From Flavobacteriales bacterium UBA2040 (GTDB lineage: Bacteria > Bacteroidota > Bacteroidia > Flavobacteriales_D > Crocinitomicaceae): DNA of 6,026 bases. The notes under the pieces are model-generated. The model was not told the DNA's origin, searched no databases, and saw only the letters and a program-made list of their open reading frames with translations. Below are positions 1 to 6,026 of the stretch, in pieces. Each line of letters starts with the position of its first letter. The stretch's first letter is position 1. Where the stretch lies: assembly GCA_002332715.1 (NCBI GenBank), contig DDBE01000055.1, forward strand, positions 1 through 6,026, given 5' to 3'. The translations under genes were made by a program, and so were the position numbers.

Positions 1-494
1 AAACTAAGAAAGAATTGAAAAAACAAGCACGTATAGAAGCGAAGGCCGAACGCGCAGCCAACAAAATTGAACGTAAGTTGAACAAACTTGCAGCAAAAGA
101 AGAATTAAAGCCAGAAGTGGCAGTTGCTATAGAAGCACCTTTTATTGGGGACTCCTTGAAACCTATAACATTTGATAACATTGAATTGTATCGAAAAGAT
201 ATCGAACGAGGAAAAGATGATTTATTTAGTTTTAAATTCCAAAATACAGGTACGAAGACTTTGATAATAACCGATGTGAAAACAAGTTGTGGATGCACAA
301 CAGCAGAGCGTCCAAACGAACCAATCGAACCAGGTGCTTATTCTGAGATTTCTGTAAAATATGATACACAACGAATTGGAAATTTTTCGAAGACAATTAC
401 AATTATGACAAATGTCGCTGAACCAATCTTTCTTGAGATAAAAGGGAATGTTTTGGATACAAAAATTGAAGGAAATCAACCTGAGGTTCATTAA
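1..494 (+). CDS. DUF1573 domain protein, 5' end cut by the window edge
   Basis: The frame (codons starting at position 3) is open from the left edge to the TAA at 492-494. A TTG at 15 could start a 159-residue protein, but the codons before it (Thr-Lys-Lys-Glu-Leu) continue the same Lys/Ala/Glu-rich stretch, so I read the gene as truncated upstream. Numbered from the TTG, residues 1-35 form a highly charged, probably helical or coiled segment. Residues about 50-148 are an Ig-like beta domain of the DUF1573 type. It shows the family hallmarks: the F-x-N-T-G segment near residues 75-79, then SCGCTTAE at 91-98 (codons near 285-308), and alternating beta strands to the end. DUF1573 proteins are abundant in Bacteroidota and often carry an export signal, but their biochemical role is unknown; any signal peptide here would lie outside the window. 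The gene converges on the minus-strand operon and shares the hairpin at 510-544. The family call is firm; the function is unknown. Confidence 0.85.
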   Translation, partial: TKKELKKQARIEAKAERAANKIERKLNKLAAKEELKPEVAVAIEAPFIGDSLKPITFDNIELYRKDIERGKDDLFSFKFQNTGTKTLIITDVKTSCGCTTAERPNEPIEPGAYSEISVKYDTQRIGNFSKTITIMTNVAEPIFLEIKGNVLDTKIEGNQPEVH

Positions 495-509
495 AAAGTT
501 AACCAATAA

Positions 510-544
510 AAAAAGCCTCTCTTGAAATTCAAGAGAGGCTTTTT
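510..544. terminator. Bidirectional intrinsic terminator between converging genes
   Basis: The GC-containing arms GCCTCTCTTGAA (515-526) and TTCAAGAGAGGC (528-539) are perfectly complementary around one central base at 527. Pairing extends through A/T bases to 510 and 544. A run of T follows on the plus strand (540-545), and a run of A precedes (507-514) that reads as T on the minus strand. It therefore fits a rho-independent terminator for both strands. It lies 15 bp after the DUF1573 stop and 16 bp beyond the minus-strand stop at 561, which is where a shared terminator for two converging units is expected. Confidence 0.93.
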
Positions 545-560
545 CTTCTTGTGTCTTTTC

Positions 561-2348
561 CTACCGAACAATTTGAAAGAATCCATGAGCAATGAACTCC
601 GTTTCTTTTTGATCGTCATAAATGTATTTCTTATCGTTGATTACCTCGGCGGTATAAAAATAGGTTCCATCTGCTAAATCCTCGCCACCATATGTTTTCA
701 AATCCCAATTGTTTGTGTAGTCCGAATCCAAATAAATGATATTCCCCCATCGATTGAAAATAGTCAGTTTTACAGCGGGATAATCATCGATATTTGGTAT
801 CAAGAATATATCATTAATTCCGTCTCCGTTTGGAGAATATACGTTGGCCAAACTCAGCGGGCATTGGTTGTGAACCCAAATCGTATCAGATGTAATTGAT
901 TTAAAACAAGCATCTATAACCGTCACATAATAGGCGTTTTCTAACTCAGTAAGATCACTTGGCGGAATTTGAACGTTTATCGCATTAGGGATAAATTCAA
1001 ATTGACCACTAAACCAATCGCAATTGTACGGCCCTTGTCCTCCTGCTAAATTGGCACCGATGTTGGCAACTTCGCCCAAGTCTGGACAAACATTAACGCT
1101 ATCAATTGGAGTTGAAATACTCATATCGGTATAATCCCTAATTATAAATGTTGCAACTAAACTATCATTCTCTCCTGAACATATATCAAAGTAAGATAAA
1201 GTCAATGTTACTGTTTCGTTCGGCTCGGCAAGACTATCGTAAAATGCAGTAATCGCCAAGGTGTCATTGAATTCTCCTGGCATCATATAAAAGGTGTCAG
1301 GGATATTGGACATATCTACGTTCGGAGTTGCTGTGCCTTGAATTGTAATAGAAATTGGTAAAACACCGCTTGAATCTAATCTTGAGAAATAAAAGTATTG
1401 CGTTCCACAATCTTCAATTAACTGTGTTGCGCTTGCACCAGTTGTTAATTGCGCGATACTGAATGGAATCACTTGGTCACAATTGACAACCGTAAAATTA
1501 AAAGTTCTATTTTTTTTGTTTATTAAAACACCATCACGAAATTCCTCGAGGCAAACTCCTGTTAAAAAATTTCCAAGAGTTATAGGTGTAAAAGTAAGCT
1601 GTCCAGTTAGTGAATCCAAAAGCACTGGACTTGCAACTCCAAATGGTAAAGGTGCACTATAACCTGCTTCCCAGACGGTTGGAAGGTATGGACCAGGCAA
1701 ATCAGGATCAGGGTTTGCACCACTACCCGAGGATAATGCATATTGGTCTACTTCACATAAGAAAATTCGAACAGAATCTCCGTCGGCATCAACTGCGCTA
1801 TGGTCAAAATCCAACTCGTTTTGCGAGCAAAGAACCAAAGGCGGCAGATTCAAAAATCTAGCTGCATTATTATATCCTGTTGGTAATTGATTTGTACCTG
1901 GCAAAAAACAACTTAAAGTTAAACCAAAATCATCTGGATTTACAACATTGATAATGTTGGCTGCCCAACAACAACGTTGGAAACTAAAAGAATATCCTGA
2001 TGTGTTAGTTGGTAAATTTACGGTATCAATGTAAACGGCCTGATCCACACAAAGGCCGGGTGGCGGAACTACACATGGGTTACTATAATCAACAGGCAAG
2101 TTTGTTACTACTCTTGATGCACTCAGAAAAACATTGTAATTTGGTGCCATTTGGTCCTCGTCAAATATGGTGTAGTGCAATTGGTTGTCAAATTGCGAAG
2201 CTGAATTACAGTCTCTAAAAAGGATGATGGTTACCTTGTAATTATTCGAACCTAAATAGTCATAATACATTTCTCCACCCAATAAATGCGAAGCATTGGC
2301 TTGCGAAGCAAAAATGATGAACAAGAAAAACGAGAGCAAAAATTTCAT
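561..2348 (-). CDS. Secreted surface protein with type IX secretion C-terminal sorting domain (gliding motility-associated type)
   Basis: This is a 595-residue exported protein. Residues 1-19 form a signal peptide: Lys2, a hydrophobic core, and a likely cut after Ala-Asn-Ala. The mature protein begins SHLLGGEMYYDYLG, an opening I associate with large Bacteroidota surface proteins. Residues about 20-290 are a Cys-rich beta region with FQRCCW at 123-128, DADGDSVRI at 187-195 and a cadherin-like L-T-G-Q-L-T-F-T-P segment at 247-255. Residues about 310-405 resemble a Calx-beta repeat (GTATPNVDMSNIP, then AEPNETVTLTL at 374-384). Residues about 410-494 look like another Ig/PKD-like module. The last 100 residues (496-595) are the type B sorting domain (CHU_C/TIGR04131 type), with NVYSPNGDGINDIF at 502-515, the FNRWGN segment at 531-536 and DGTYFY at 565-570. 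In this family the domain directs export through the type IX machinery and surface attachment. It is the last gene of the leftward cluster, 10 bp after the dehydrogenase stop. The ATG has no Shine-Dalgarno-like sequence. Ligand and precise role are not readable from the sequence. Confidence 0.92.
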   Translation of the reverse strand: MKFLLSFFLFIIFASQANASHLLGGEMYYDYLGSNNYKVTIILFRDCNSASQFDNQLHYTIFDEDQMAPNYNVFLSASRVVTNLPVDYSNPCVVPPPGLCVDQAVYIDTVNLPTNTSGYSFSFQRCCWAANIINVVNPDDFGLTLSCFLPGTNQLPTGYNNAARFLNLPPLVLCSQNELDFDHSAVDADGDSVRIFLCEVDQYALSSGSGANPDPDLPGPYLPTVWEAGYSAPLPFGVASPVLLDSLTGQLTFTPITLGNFLTGVCLEEFRDGVLINKKNRTFNFTVVNCDQVIPFSIAQLTTGASATQLIEDCGTQYFYFSRLDSSGVLPISITIQGTATPNVDMSNIPDTFYMMPGEFNDTLAITAFYDSLAEPNETVTLTLSYFDICSGENDSLVATFIIRDYTDMSISTPIDSVNVCPDLGEVANIGANLAGGQGPYNCDWFSGQFEFIPNAINVQIPPSDLTELENAYYVTVIDACFKSITSDTIWVHNQCPLSLANVYSPNGDGINDIFLIPNIDDYPAVKLTIFNRWGNIIYLDSDYTNNWDLKTYGGEDLADGTYFYTAEVINDKKYIYDDQKETEFIAHGFFQIVR

Positions 2349-2358
2349 TATTGTTGAT

Positions 2359-3135
2359 TTATGATTGTTTATACAAATTTTGACTACTTCCCTGCGCAGT
2401 CGGCATTATAATTAAGTCATTTATAGTAACATGCGCCGGTCTAGACGTTGCAAAGTAAATACTTTCTGCAATATCTTTCGCTATTAAAGGTGAAAACCCT
2501 TCGTAAACTTTGGAAGCCTGAGTTTTATCTCCTTTAAAACGTACTTCAGAGAATTCTGTATCAGCTGCTCCAGGTGCAATGTTGGTGACTTTTATATGGT
2601 ATGGCAATAGATCAATTCTCATTGCTCTAGATAACGCATCAACTGCATGTTTAGTTGCACAATAAACATTACCCCCCGGATAAACTTCTTTTCCTGCGAT
2701 AGAACCAATGTTAACAATATGTCCCGATTTATTTGATTTTAAGATTGGGATAAGACATTGACTGACATGTAAAACCCCTTTAATATTCGTGTCGATCATC
2801 CTATTCCAATCGTCAAGAATTCCTTTATCTATAGGGCCTTTGCCTACAGCCAATCCGGCATTATTGATAACGATTGTTATGTTTTTTTGAATGTTTGTAC
2901 TTATGGATTCAATAGATTTTTTTGTTTCAATTGCGTCTCGAACATCAAAGCATAGAATAAGAACCTTAATTTTGAATTCACTTTGCAAATTTTGTTTTAG
3001 TAGGTTTAATCTTTCTTCACGTCGACCTGAAAGAATTAAATTAAAACCTTCAGAAGCATAAAGATTGGCGCAGGCCTCTCCAAAACCAGATGTGGCTCCA
3101 GTTATAAAAACGAAAGAATTATTTTGATGATTCAT
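2359..3135 (-). CDS. Short-chain dehydrogenase/reductase, YdfG-like, NADP-type
   Basis: This 258-residue protein has the usual length for a classical short-chain dehydrogenase with a Rossmann fold. The cofactor loop TGATSGFG is at residues 12-19. SGRREER at 36-42 puts two Arg after the second strand, which favours NADP(H). Asp64-Val65 contacts the adenine, and NNAG is at 91-94. The catalytic tetrad is complete: Asn117, Ser145, Tyr158 and Lys162 (YCATK). The tail from PGAADTEFSEVRFKGD (188-203) through RPAHVTINDLIIMPTAQ resembles E. coli YdfG, an NADP-dependent 3-hydroxy acid dehydrogenase that also reduces malonic semialdehyde. The likely activity is therefore reversible oxidation of a small 3-hydroxy acid or related alcohol in the cytosol, but substrate is not fixed by these motifs. 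It starts 5 bp after the upstream 77-residue gene ends and stops 10 bp before the surface protein gene, so the three probably share a transcript. The family is certain; the YdfG subgroup is likely; the substrate is unknown. Confidence 0.93.
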   Translation of the reverse strand: MNHQNNSFVFITGATSGFGEACANLYASEGFNLILSGRREERLNLLKQNLQSEFKIKVLILCFDVRDAIETKKSIESISTNIQKNITIVINNAGLAVGKGPIDKGILDDWNRMIDTNIKGVLHVSQCLIPILKSNKSGHIVNIGSIAGKEVYPGGNVYCATKHAVDALSRAMRIDLLPYHIKVTNIAPGAADTEFSEVRFKGDKTQASKVYEGFSPLIAKDIAESIYFATSRPAHVTINDLIIMPTAQGSSQNLYKQS

Positions 3136-3140
3136 ATTTT

Positions 3141-3374
3141 TTAAGCAATAAAATAAATGAAATGAGGATAAACGGAATTTAAAGTCTTAGCTTCTTGAAT
3201 AAAAGCACTCCGATTTTCAGCCAATTTACCTTTGCTGTATACTTCAGCTGCGTCCAAATACTTAACAATCCAACCAGATAACAGTGCAAGGCTCGTTTTT
3301 CCAGATGTATTCTTCTGTCCCCAAAAGAGCAATAAAAGTATCATTCCCAAGAAAATAATTACTGCTGTTACCAT
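3141..3374 (-). CDS. Small membrane-anchored protein of unknown function (77 residues)
   Basis: I do not recognise this protein. Residues about 2-18 (VTAVIIFLGMILLLLFW) form one hydrophobic helix right at the N-terminus, suitable as a membrane anchor. It is followed by a soluble, mixed-charge segment (about 19-65) that looks helical, and a short aromatic/hydrophobic end (YPHFIYFIA). There is no cysteine lipobox and no clear signal-peptide cleavage site, so the helix probably stays in the membrane. Support for a real gene is positional: it ends 5 bp before the dehydrogenase ATG, it is the first gene of the leftward cluster, and its ATG lies 14 bp behind a good Bacteroidota -7 box. An alternative is that this stretch is only a leader for the dehydrogenase gene. 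Confidence 0.6.
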   Translation of the reverse strand: MVTAVIIFLGMILLLLFWGQKNTSGKTSLALLSGWIVKYLDAAEVYSKGKLAENRSAFIQEAKTLNSVYPHFIYFIA

Positions 3375-3388
3375 GATTTAATTGTAAC

Positions 3389-3396
3389 CAAAGGTA
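3389..3396 (-). promoter_or_regulatory. Candidate Bacteroidota-type promoter -7 box for the leftward operon
   Basis: Read on the minus strand, the bases are TACCTTTG, an exact match to the Bacteroidota primary-sigma consensus TAnnTTTG. The box ends 14 bp before the ATG at 3374, so transcription would start near 3382 with a very short leader. The expected -33 TTG is not clearly present: the bases about 19 nt upstream read GTCG on the minus strand. This weak -33 position overlaps the first palindrome at 3417-3427. Confidence 0.45.
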
Positions 3397-3416
3397 GTAA
3401 AACATTCATTTTAAGC

Positions 3417-3448
3417 GACAGATTGTCTAAAGAAATGGACAAGATGTC
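3417..3448. promoter_or_regulatory. Two GACA-N3-TGTC palindromes, a candidate paired operator
   Basis: Two 11-bp inverted repeats lie in the divergent gap: GACAGATTGTC at 3417-3427 and GACAAGATGTC at 3438-3448. Both have the form GACA-N3-TGTC, and their centres (3422 and 3443) are 21 bp apart, about two helical turns, so two bound dimers would sit on the same DNA face. The left copy overlaps the expected -33 region of the leftward promoter; the right copy lies about 50 bp before the htpG start. The arrangement suits a repressor acting on one or both units. The binding protein is unknown, and the operator role is an inference from symmetry and position. Confidence 0.4.
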
Positions 3449-3498
3449 AGTTTTAATCCAATGGCATGTAGTTTGACTAAAAGTTGAAAAAACAATTA

Positions 3499-5391
3499 AT
3501 GATGAAAACAGGTCAAATTAACGTTCAAACGGAAAACATCTTCCCGATAATCAAACGATTCTTGTATTCGGACCACGAAATTTTTCTTCGTGAGTTAGTT
3601 TCAAATGCAGTTGATGCTTCACAAAAAGTAAAAGTTTTATCCATCAATGGCGAGTTTAAAGGTGAAATCGGTGAGTTGAAAGTTGAAATTCTTATTGATA
3701 AAGAGGCAAAAACACTCACGATTCGAGATAGAGGTATTGGAATGACGGATGAGGAAATTGATAAATATATCAATCAAATCGCATTTTCGGGTGCTGAAGA
3801 ATTTGTTGAGAAATATAAAGGAAAAGAAGGTGCAGAGCAAATCATTGGTCACTTCGGATTAGGATTCTATTCGGCGTTCATGGTTTCTTCGAAAGTGCAA
3901 ATTCAGACATTGTCGCACGCAAATGGAGCGAAGGCAGTTCAGTGGGAAAGTGATGGTACACCAGAATTTACCTTGACTGAAATTGAAAAAGCAGATAGAG
4001 GAACTGATATCATTTTACATATTGCTGAAGATTCAATGGAGTTTTTGGAAAAAGAAAGAATCAGTGGTATACTTAATAAATATTGTAAATTCTTACCAAT
4101 TCCTGTTGTTTTCGGAACAAAAACAGAATACGAAGATGATCCTAGCGGTGAAAAAGGAGAAGACGGTAAAGTAAAACGTACGTCGAAAGAGGTGGAAAAT
4201 CAAGTGAATAATCCATCACCTGCGTGGACAAAATCTCCTGCAGACCTAACAGCTGATGATTACGACGGTTTCTATCGTGAATTGTATCCAATGAATTTTG
4301 ACAGTCCATTGTTTCACATTCACTTGAATGTAGATTATCCTTTCAACTTGACGGGTATTTTGTACTTCCCAAAAATCAAGGAGAATGTTGAAGTGCAAAG
4401 AAATAAAATCAACTTATACAGTAATCAAGTATTTATTACAGACAGCGTAGAGCAGATTGTTCCTGAGTATTTGACTTTGTTGCATGGGGTCATTGATTCA
4501 CCAGATATTCCTTTGAATGTTTCTCGATCTTATTTACAGAGCGATAGCAATGTGAAGAAAATCTCATCGCACATCACGAAAAAGGTAGCTGACAAATTAG
4601 CTGAAATGTTTAAAAAAGACCGTCCAGATTTCGAATCGAAGTGGGAAGATTTAGATTTATTCGTTCAGTACGCAATGTTGTCGGATGAAAAATTTGGTGA
4701 AAAAGCTAAATCTTATTCCTTATTAAAGAATGAAGAAGGCAAATTCTTTACTATTGAAGAATACAAGGAGAAAATCGCAGCTCTTCAAACCGATAAAGAT
4801 GGAAAAACAGTTGTTTTGTACACACCATCTATTGAAGAACAGTTTTCTTATGTAAAGAAAGCAAAAGAACGAGGGTACGATGTAATCGAATTAGGAGGTC
4901 CTTTAGCACCACACTATATAAGTAAGCTAGAATCCATGTTTGAAAACTTGACATTTGCTCGTGTGGATGCAGATACTTTAGACAAGCTTATTAACAAGGA
5001 CGAGCAAGTTCCTTCGAAATTAGACAAAGGGCAAGAAGAAGGTTTGAAAGAAATGATGGAATCGATTGTTAGTAAAGATAAATTTGCCGTTCAAGTTGAA
5101 AGCATGACCGAAACAGAAGGTCCTATTTTAGTGACTCAACCCGAATTTGTTCGAAGAATGATGGAGCAACAGAAAATGGGTGGAGCTGGCTTTTACGGAG
5201 CTTTCCCTGAAATTCACAACTTGGTGCTGAATGGTAATCACCCGAAAATTGGTGAATTGTTGTCTGAGAAGAAGAAAGACAAGCAAGTCGCTAAGTTGAA
5301 ACAATTAACGGACCTTGCATTACTTTCGCAAGGAATGTTAAAAGGGGAGGAATTGAACTCGTTTATAGAAAGAAGTGTAGATTTGATATAA
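3499..5391 (+). CDS. htpG: Molecular chaperone HtpG (bacterial Hsp90)
   Basis: HtpG is the cytosolic, ATP-driven Hsp90 homodimer that remodels client proteins. From ATG 3499 it is 630 residues, normal for bacterial HtpG. The N-terminal GHKL ATPase domain (about 1-215) is intact: catalytic Glu32 and Mg-binding Asn36 in ELVSNAVDA, Asp77-x-Gly79-x-Gly81 in DRGIGM, the lid glycines in GHFGLGF (117-123), and GT at 168-169. A charged, slightly extended linker follows near residues 207-235. The middle domain holds LNVSRSYLQ with Arg343, the residue that reaches the ATP phosphate. The C-terminal part contains the RRMMEQQK segment and the dimerisation region, ending at TAA 5389-5391. The frame is open back to a TTG at 3484, but tandem ATGs at 3499 and 3502 are better starts; the 3502 choice (MKTGQINV) fits the usual short N-terminus best. 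There is no Shine-Dalgarno-like sequence. It is transcribed divergently from the dehydrogenase cluster. No heat-shock element is evident. Confidence 0.98.
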   Translation: MMKTGQINVQTENIFPIIKRFLYSDHEIFLRELVSNAVDASQKVKVLSINGEFKGEIGELKVEILIDKEAKTLTIRDRGIGMTDEEIDKYINQIAFSGAEEFVEKYKGKEGAEQIIGHFGLGFYSAFMVSSKVQIQTLSHANGAKAVQWESDGTPEFTLTEIEKADRGTDIILHIAEDSMEFLEKERISGILNKYCKFLPIPVVFGTKTEYEDDPSGEKGEDGKVKRTSKEVENQVNNPSPAWTKSPADLTADDYDGFYRELYPMNFDSPLFHIHLNVDYPFNLTGILYFPKIKENVEVQRNKINLYSNQVFITDSVEQIVPEYLTLLHGVIDSPDIPLNVSRSYLQSDSNVKKISSHITKKVADKLAEMFKKDRPDFESKWEDLDLFVQYAMLSDEKFGEKAKSYSLLKNEEGKFFTIEEYKEKIAALQTDKDGKTVVLYTPSIEEQFSYVKKAKERGYDVIELGGPLAPHYISKLESMFENLTFARVDADTLDKLINKDEQVPSKLDKGQEEGLKEMMESIVSKDKFAVQVESMTETEGPILVTQPEFVRRMMEQQKMGGAGFYGAFPEIHNLVLNGNHPKIGELLSEKKKDKQVAKLKQLTDLALLSQGMLKGEELNSFIERSVDLI

Positions 5392-5410
5392 TCATACATA
5401 TAATAACAGA

Positions 5411-5442
5411 GAAGCGTCTCTATAATTTTATAGGGGCGCTTT
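5411..5442 (+). terminator. Probable terminator hairpin behind htpG
   Basis: Bases 5412-5425 (AAGCGTCTCTATAA) pair with 5428-5441 (TTATAGGGGCGCTT). On the plus-strand RNA all positions pair, two of them as U-G wobbles (5417-5436 and 5419-5434). The innermost A-U pairs must open to form a usable loop. The trailing T tract is short and broken (CTTTCTATTT), so termination may be partial and allow read-through into the gene at 5462. The wobbles mean the hairpin would be weaker on the minus strand. Confidence 0.65.
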
Positions 5443-5461
5443 CTATTTAAACAGACATATT

Positions 5462-6026
5462 TTGTATAGGTGGATTTTAGCAATTGGTGGTTACTTTTTA
5501 TTTAAAGGAAATTTTTTTGGGGCAATAGCTGGTTTTATAATCGGTACGTTTATCGATAATTTCCAGGTGATGAAGGAGCGGATGAAATCGCAAGGTTTTG
5601 ATCCACGCAATGGTCAGTCGGCTGAAGATATTTTCAATTACTACCGTCAACAAACAAACGTCAACGACTTCCCGACAATGCTTATGGCGCTTTCAGCCGC
5701 CGTTATGAAAGCGGACGGGAAAGTTTTGAAGTCTGAACTGGATTATGTCAAAGTCTTTTTTAGTCGCCAATTTGGCAATCAGTTTTCGACACAACACCTC
5801 CAAACGCTAAAAAAGTTTCTGGATGGTCAGGAGATTCCATTACAGCGAATATGCAGCGATATACGAATGCGCCTTCAACCTGAAGCGCGTCTTCAGTTAA
5901 TACATTACCTATATGGTATAGCAAAGGCCGATGCAAGCGTTAGCGAAAGCGAAGTCAATGTTATTAATACCATTGCCAATTACCTTGGCTTATCAAATGT
6001 CGATGTAGACAGTATTAAGAATATGT
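5462..6026 (+). CDS. DjlA/TerB-like membrane-anchored protein, 3' end cut by the window edge
   Basis: The frame is open from 5426 to the right edge with no stop; 188 residues are visible from the proposed TTG at 5462. No in-frame ATG occurs before 5570, and starting there would delete the membrane segment, so TTG is preferred; ATT at 5459 is a less likely alternative. Residues about 4-31 form a glycine-containing hydrophobic segment (ILAIGGYFLFKGNFFGAIAGFIIGTF), like the single dimerising N-terminal helix of DjlA. Residues about 70-185 form a helical TerB-like domain. It shows the two acidic repeats typical of that fold: MKADGKVLKSEL at 82-93 and AKADASVSESEV at 154-165. In DjlA proteins a C-terminal J domain follows that recruits DnaK; here it would lie beyond 6026 and cannot be confirmed. 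If it is absent, the gene would be a plain TerB-family membrane protein. It lies 70 bp after htpG on the same strand. Sampled stretches are richer in GC (about 45%) than sampled htpG (about 35%). Confidence 0.82.
   Translation, partial: MYRWILAIGGYFLFKGNFFGAIAGFIIGTFIDNFQVMKERMKSQGFDPRNGQSAEDIFNYYRQQTNVNDFPTMLMALSAAVMKADGKVLKSELDYVKVFFSRQFGNQFSTQHLQTLKKFLDGQEIPLQRICSDIRMRLQPEARLQLIHYLYGIAKADASVSESEVNVINTIANYLGLSNVDVDSIKNM

Noticed and set aside
222..506. Open frame on the minus strand opposite the DUF1573 gene
   Set aside because: Its translation is Cys/Phe-rich with no domain, and it overlaps the firmly supported DUF1573 coding frame and runs into the terminator region.
1610..2218. Two open frames on the plus strand (1610-1861 and 2009-2218) opposite the surface protein gene
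   Set aside because: They lie entirely antisense to a well-supported 595-residue gene with signal peptide and sorting domain, and their translations show no recognisable domain.
3423..3442. TTGTC-N10-GACAA inverted repeat as a separate operator
   Set aside because: It is built from the inner half-sites of the two adjacent GACA-N3-TGTC palindromes, so it is most simply a by-product of that pair, though it could be an alternative reading of the same site.
3468..3475. GTAGTTTG as a possible -7 box for htpG
   Set aside because: It is one base short of TAnnTTTG (TA-GT-TTG) and has no TTG at the expected upstream distance, so it is too weak to call as a promoter.
3525..4174. Open frames antisense to or out of frame with htpG (3525-3773, 3637-3852, 3983-4174)
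   Set aside because: They fall inside the conserved HtpG ATPase domain, and the products are low-complexity or Lys/Phe-rich without family features.
5458..5464. TATTTTG as a promoter -7 box for the DjlA-like gene
   Set aside because: It is also one base short of the consensus and overlaps the proposed TTG start, which would place transcription initiation inside the coding region.
5238..5483. Open frame on the minus strand across the htpG 3' end and the following gap
   Set aside because: It covers the conserved HtpG C-terminus, the terminator hairpin and the proposed start of the DjlA-like gene; the translation is unremarkable.
1..6026. Mobile elements, CRISPR arrays, tRNA or rRNA genes, defence or toxin-antitoxin systems
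   Set aside because: Reading both strands, I found no transposase, terminal inverted repeats, spaced direct repeats, cloverleaf-like sequence or recognisable defence protein. The gene content is housekeeping and cell-surface.

Overview
The window looks like ordinary chromosomal DNA from a marine or freshwater Bacteroidota species, probably Flavobacteriales and close to the Crocinitomicaceae/Fluviicola group. The reasons are: AT-rich DNA; no Shine-Dalgarno-like sequence before the starts; a DUF1573 protein; a secreted protein ending in the gliding-motility-associated type B sorting domain of type IX secretion; a Bacteroidota-style HtpG; and a TACCTTTG box matching the Bacteroidota sigma-factor -7 consensus TAnnTTTG. 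The placement is inferred from protein style, not from a database search.

Layout. (1) 1-494, plus strand: the 3' part of a DUF1573 gene whose reading frame enters from the left edge. (2) 510-544: a strong, nearly perfect hairpin with A and T tracts on both sides, shared as a terminator by the two converging transcription units. (3) 3374 down to 561, minus strand: three tightly packed genes with gaps of 5 and 10 bp, namely a 77-residue membrane-anchored unknown, a YdfG-like short-chain dehydrogenase/reductase, and a 595-residue type IX secretion cargo protein. (4) 3375-3498: a divergent intergenic region with a leftward promoter box and two GACA-N3-TGTC palindromes whose centres are exactly 21 bp apart. 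(5) 3499-5391, plus strand: htpG (Hsp90), complete. (6) 5411-5442: a weaker hairpin behind htpG. (7) 5462 to the right edge, plus strand: the N-terminal 188 residues of a DjlA/TerB-like membrane-anchored co-chaperone candidate, probably starting at TTG and running off the window.

How they fit together. htpG and the DjlA-like gene form a plausible chaperone neighbourhood. The leftward operon has no obvious single pathway: a cytosolic oxidoreductase is packed with an exported surface protein. I see no mobile element, CRISPR array, tRNA, rRNA or defence system, and I do not claim a new system here. The item most worth following up is the paired palindrome between the divergent operon and htpG. 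No stretch longer than about 125 bp lacks a gene.
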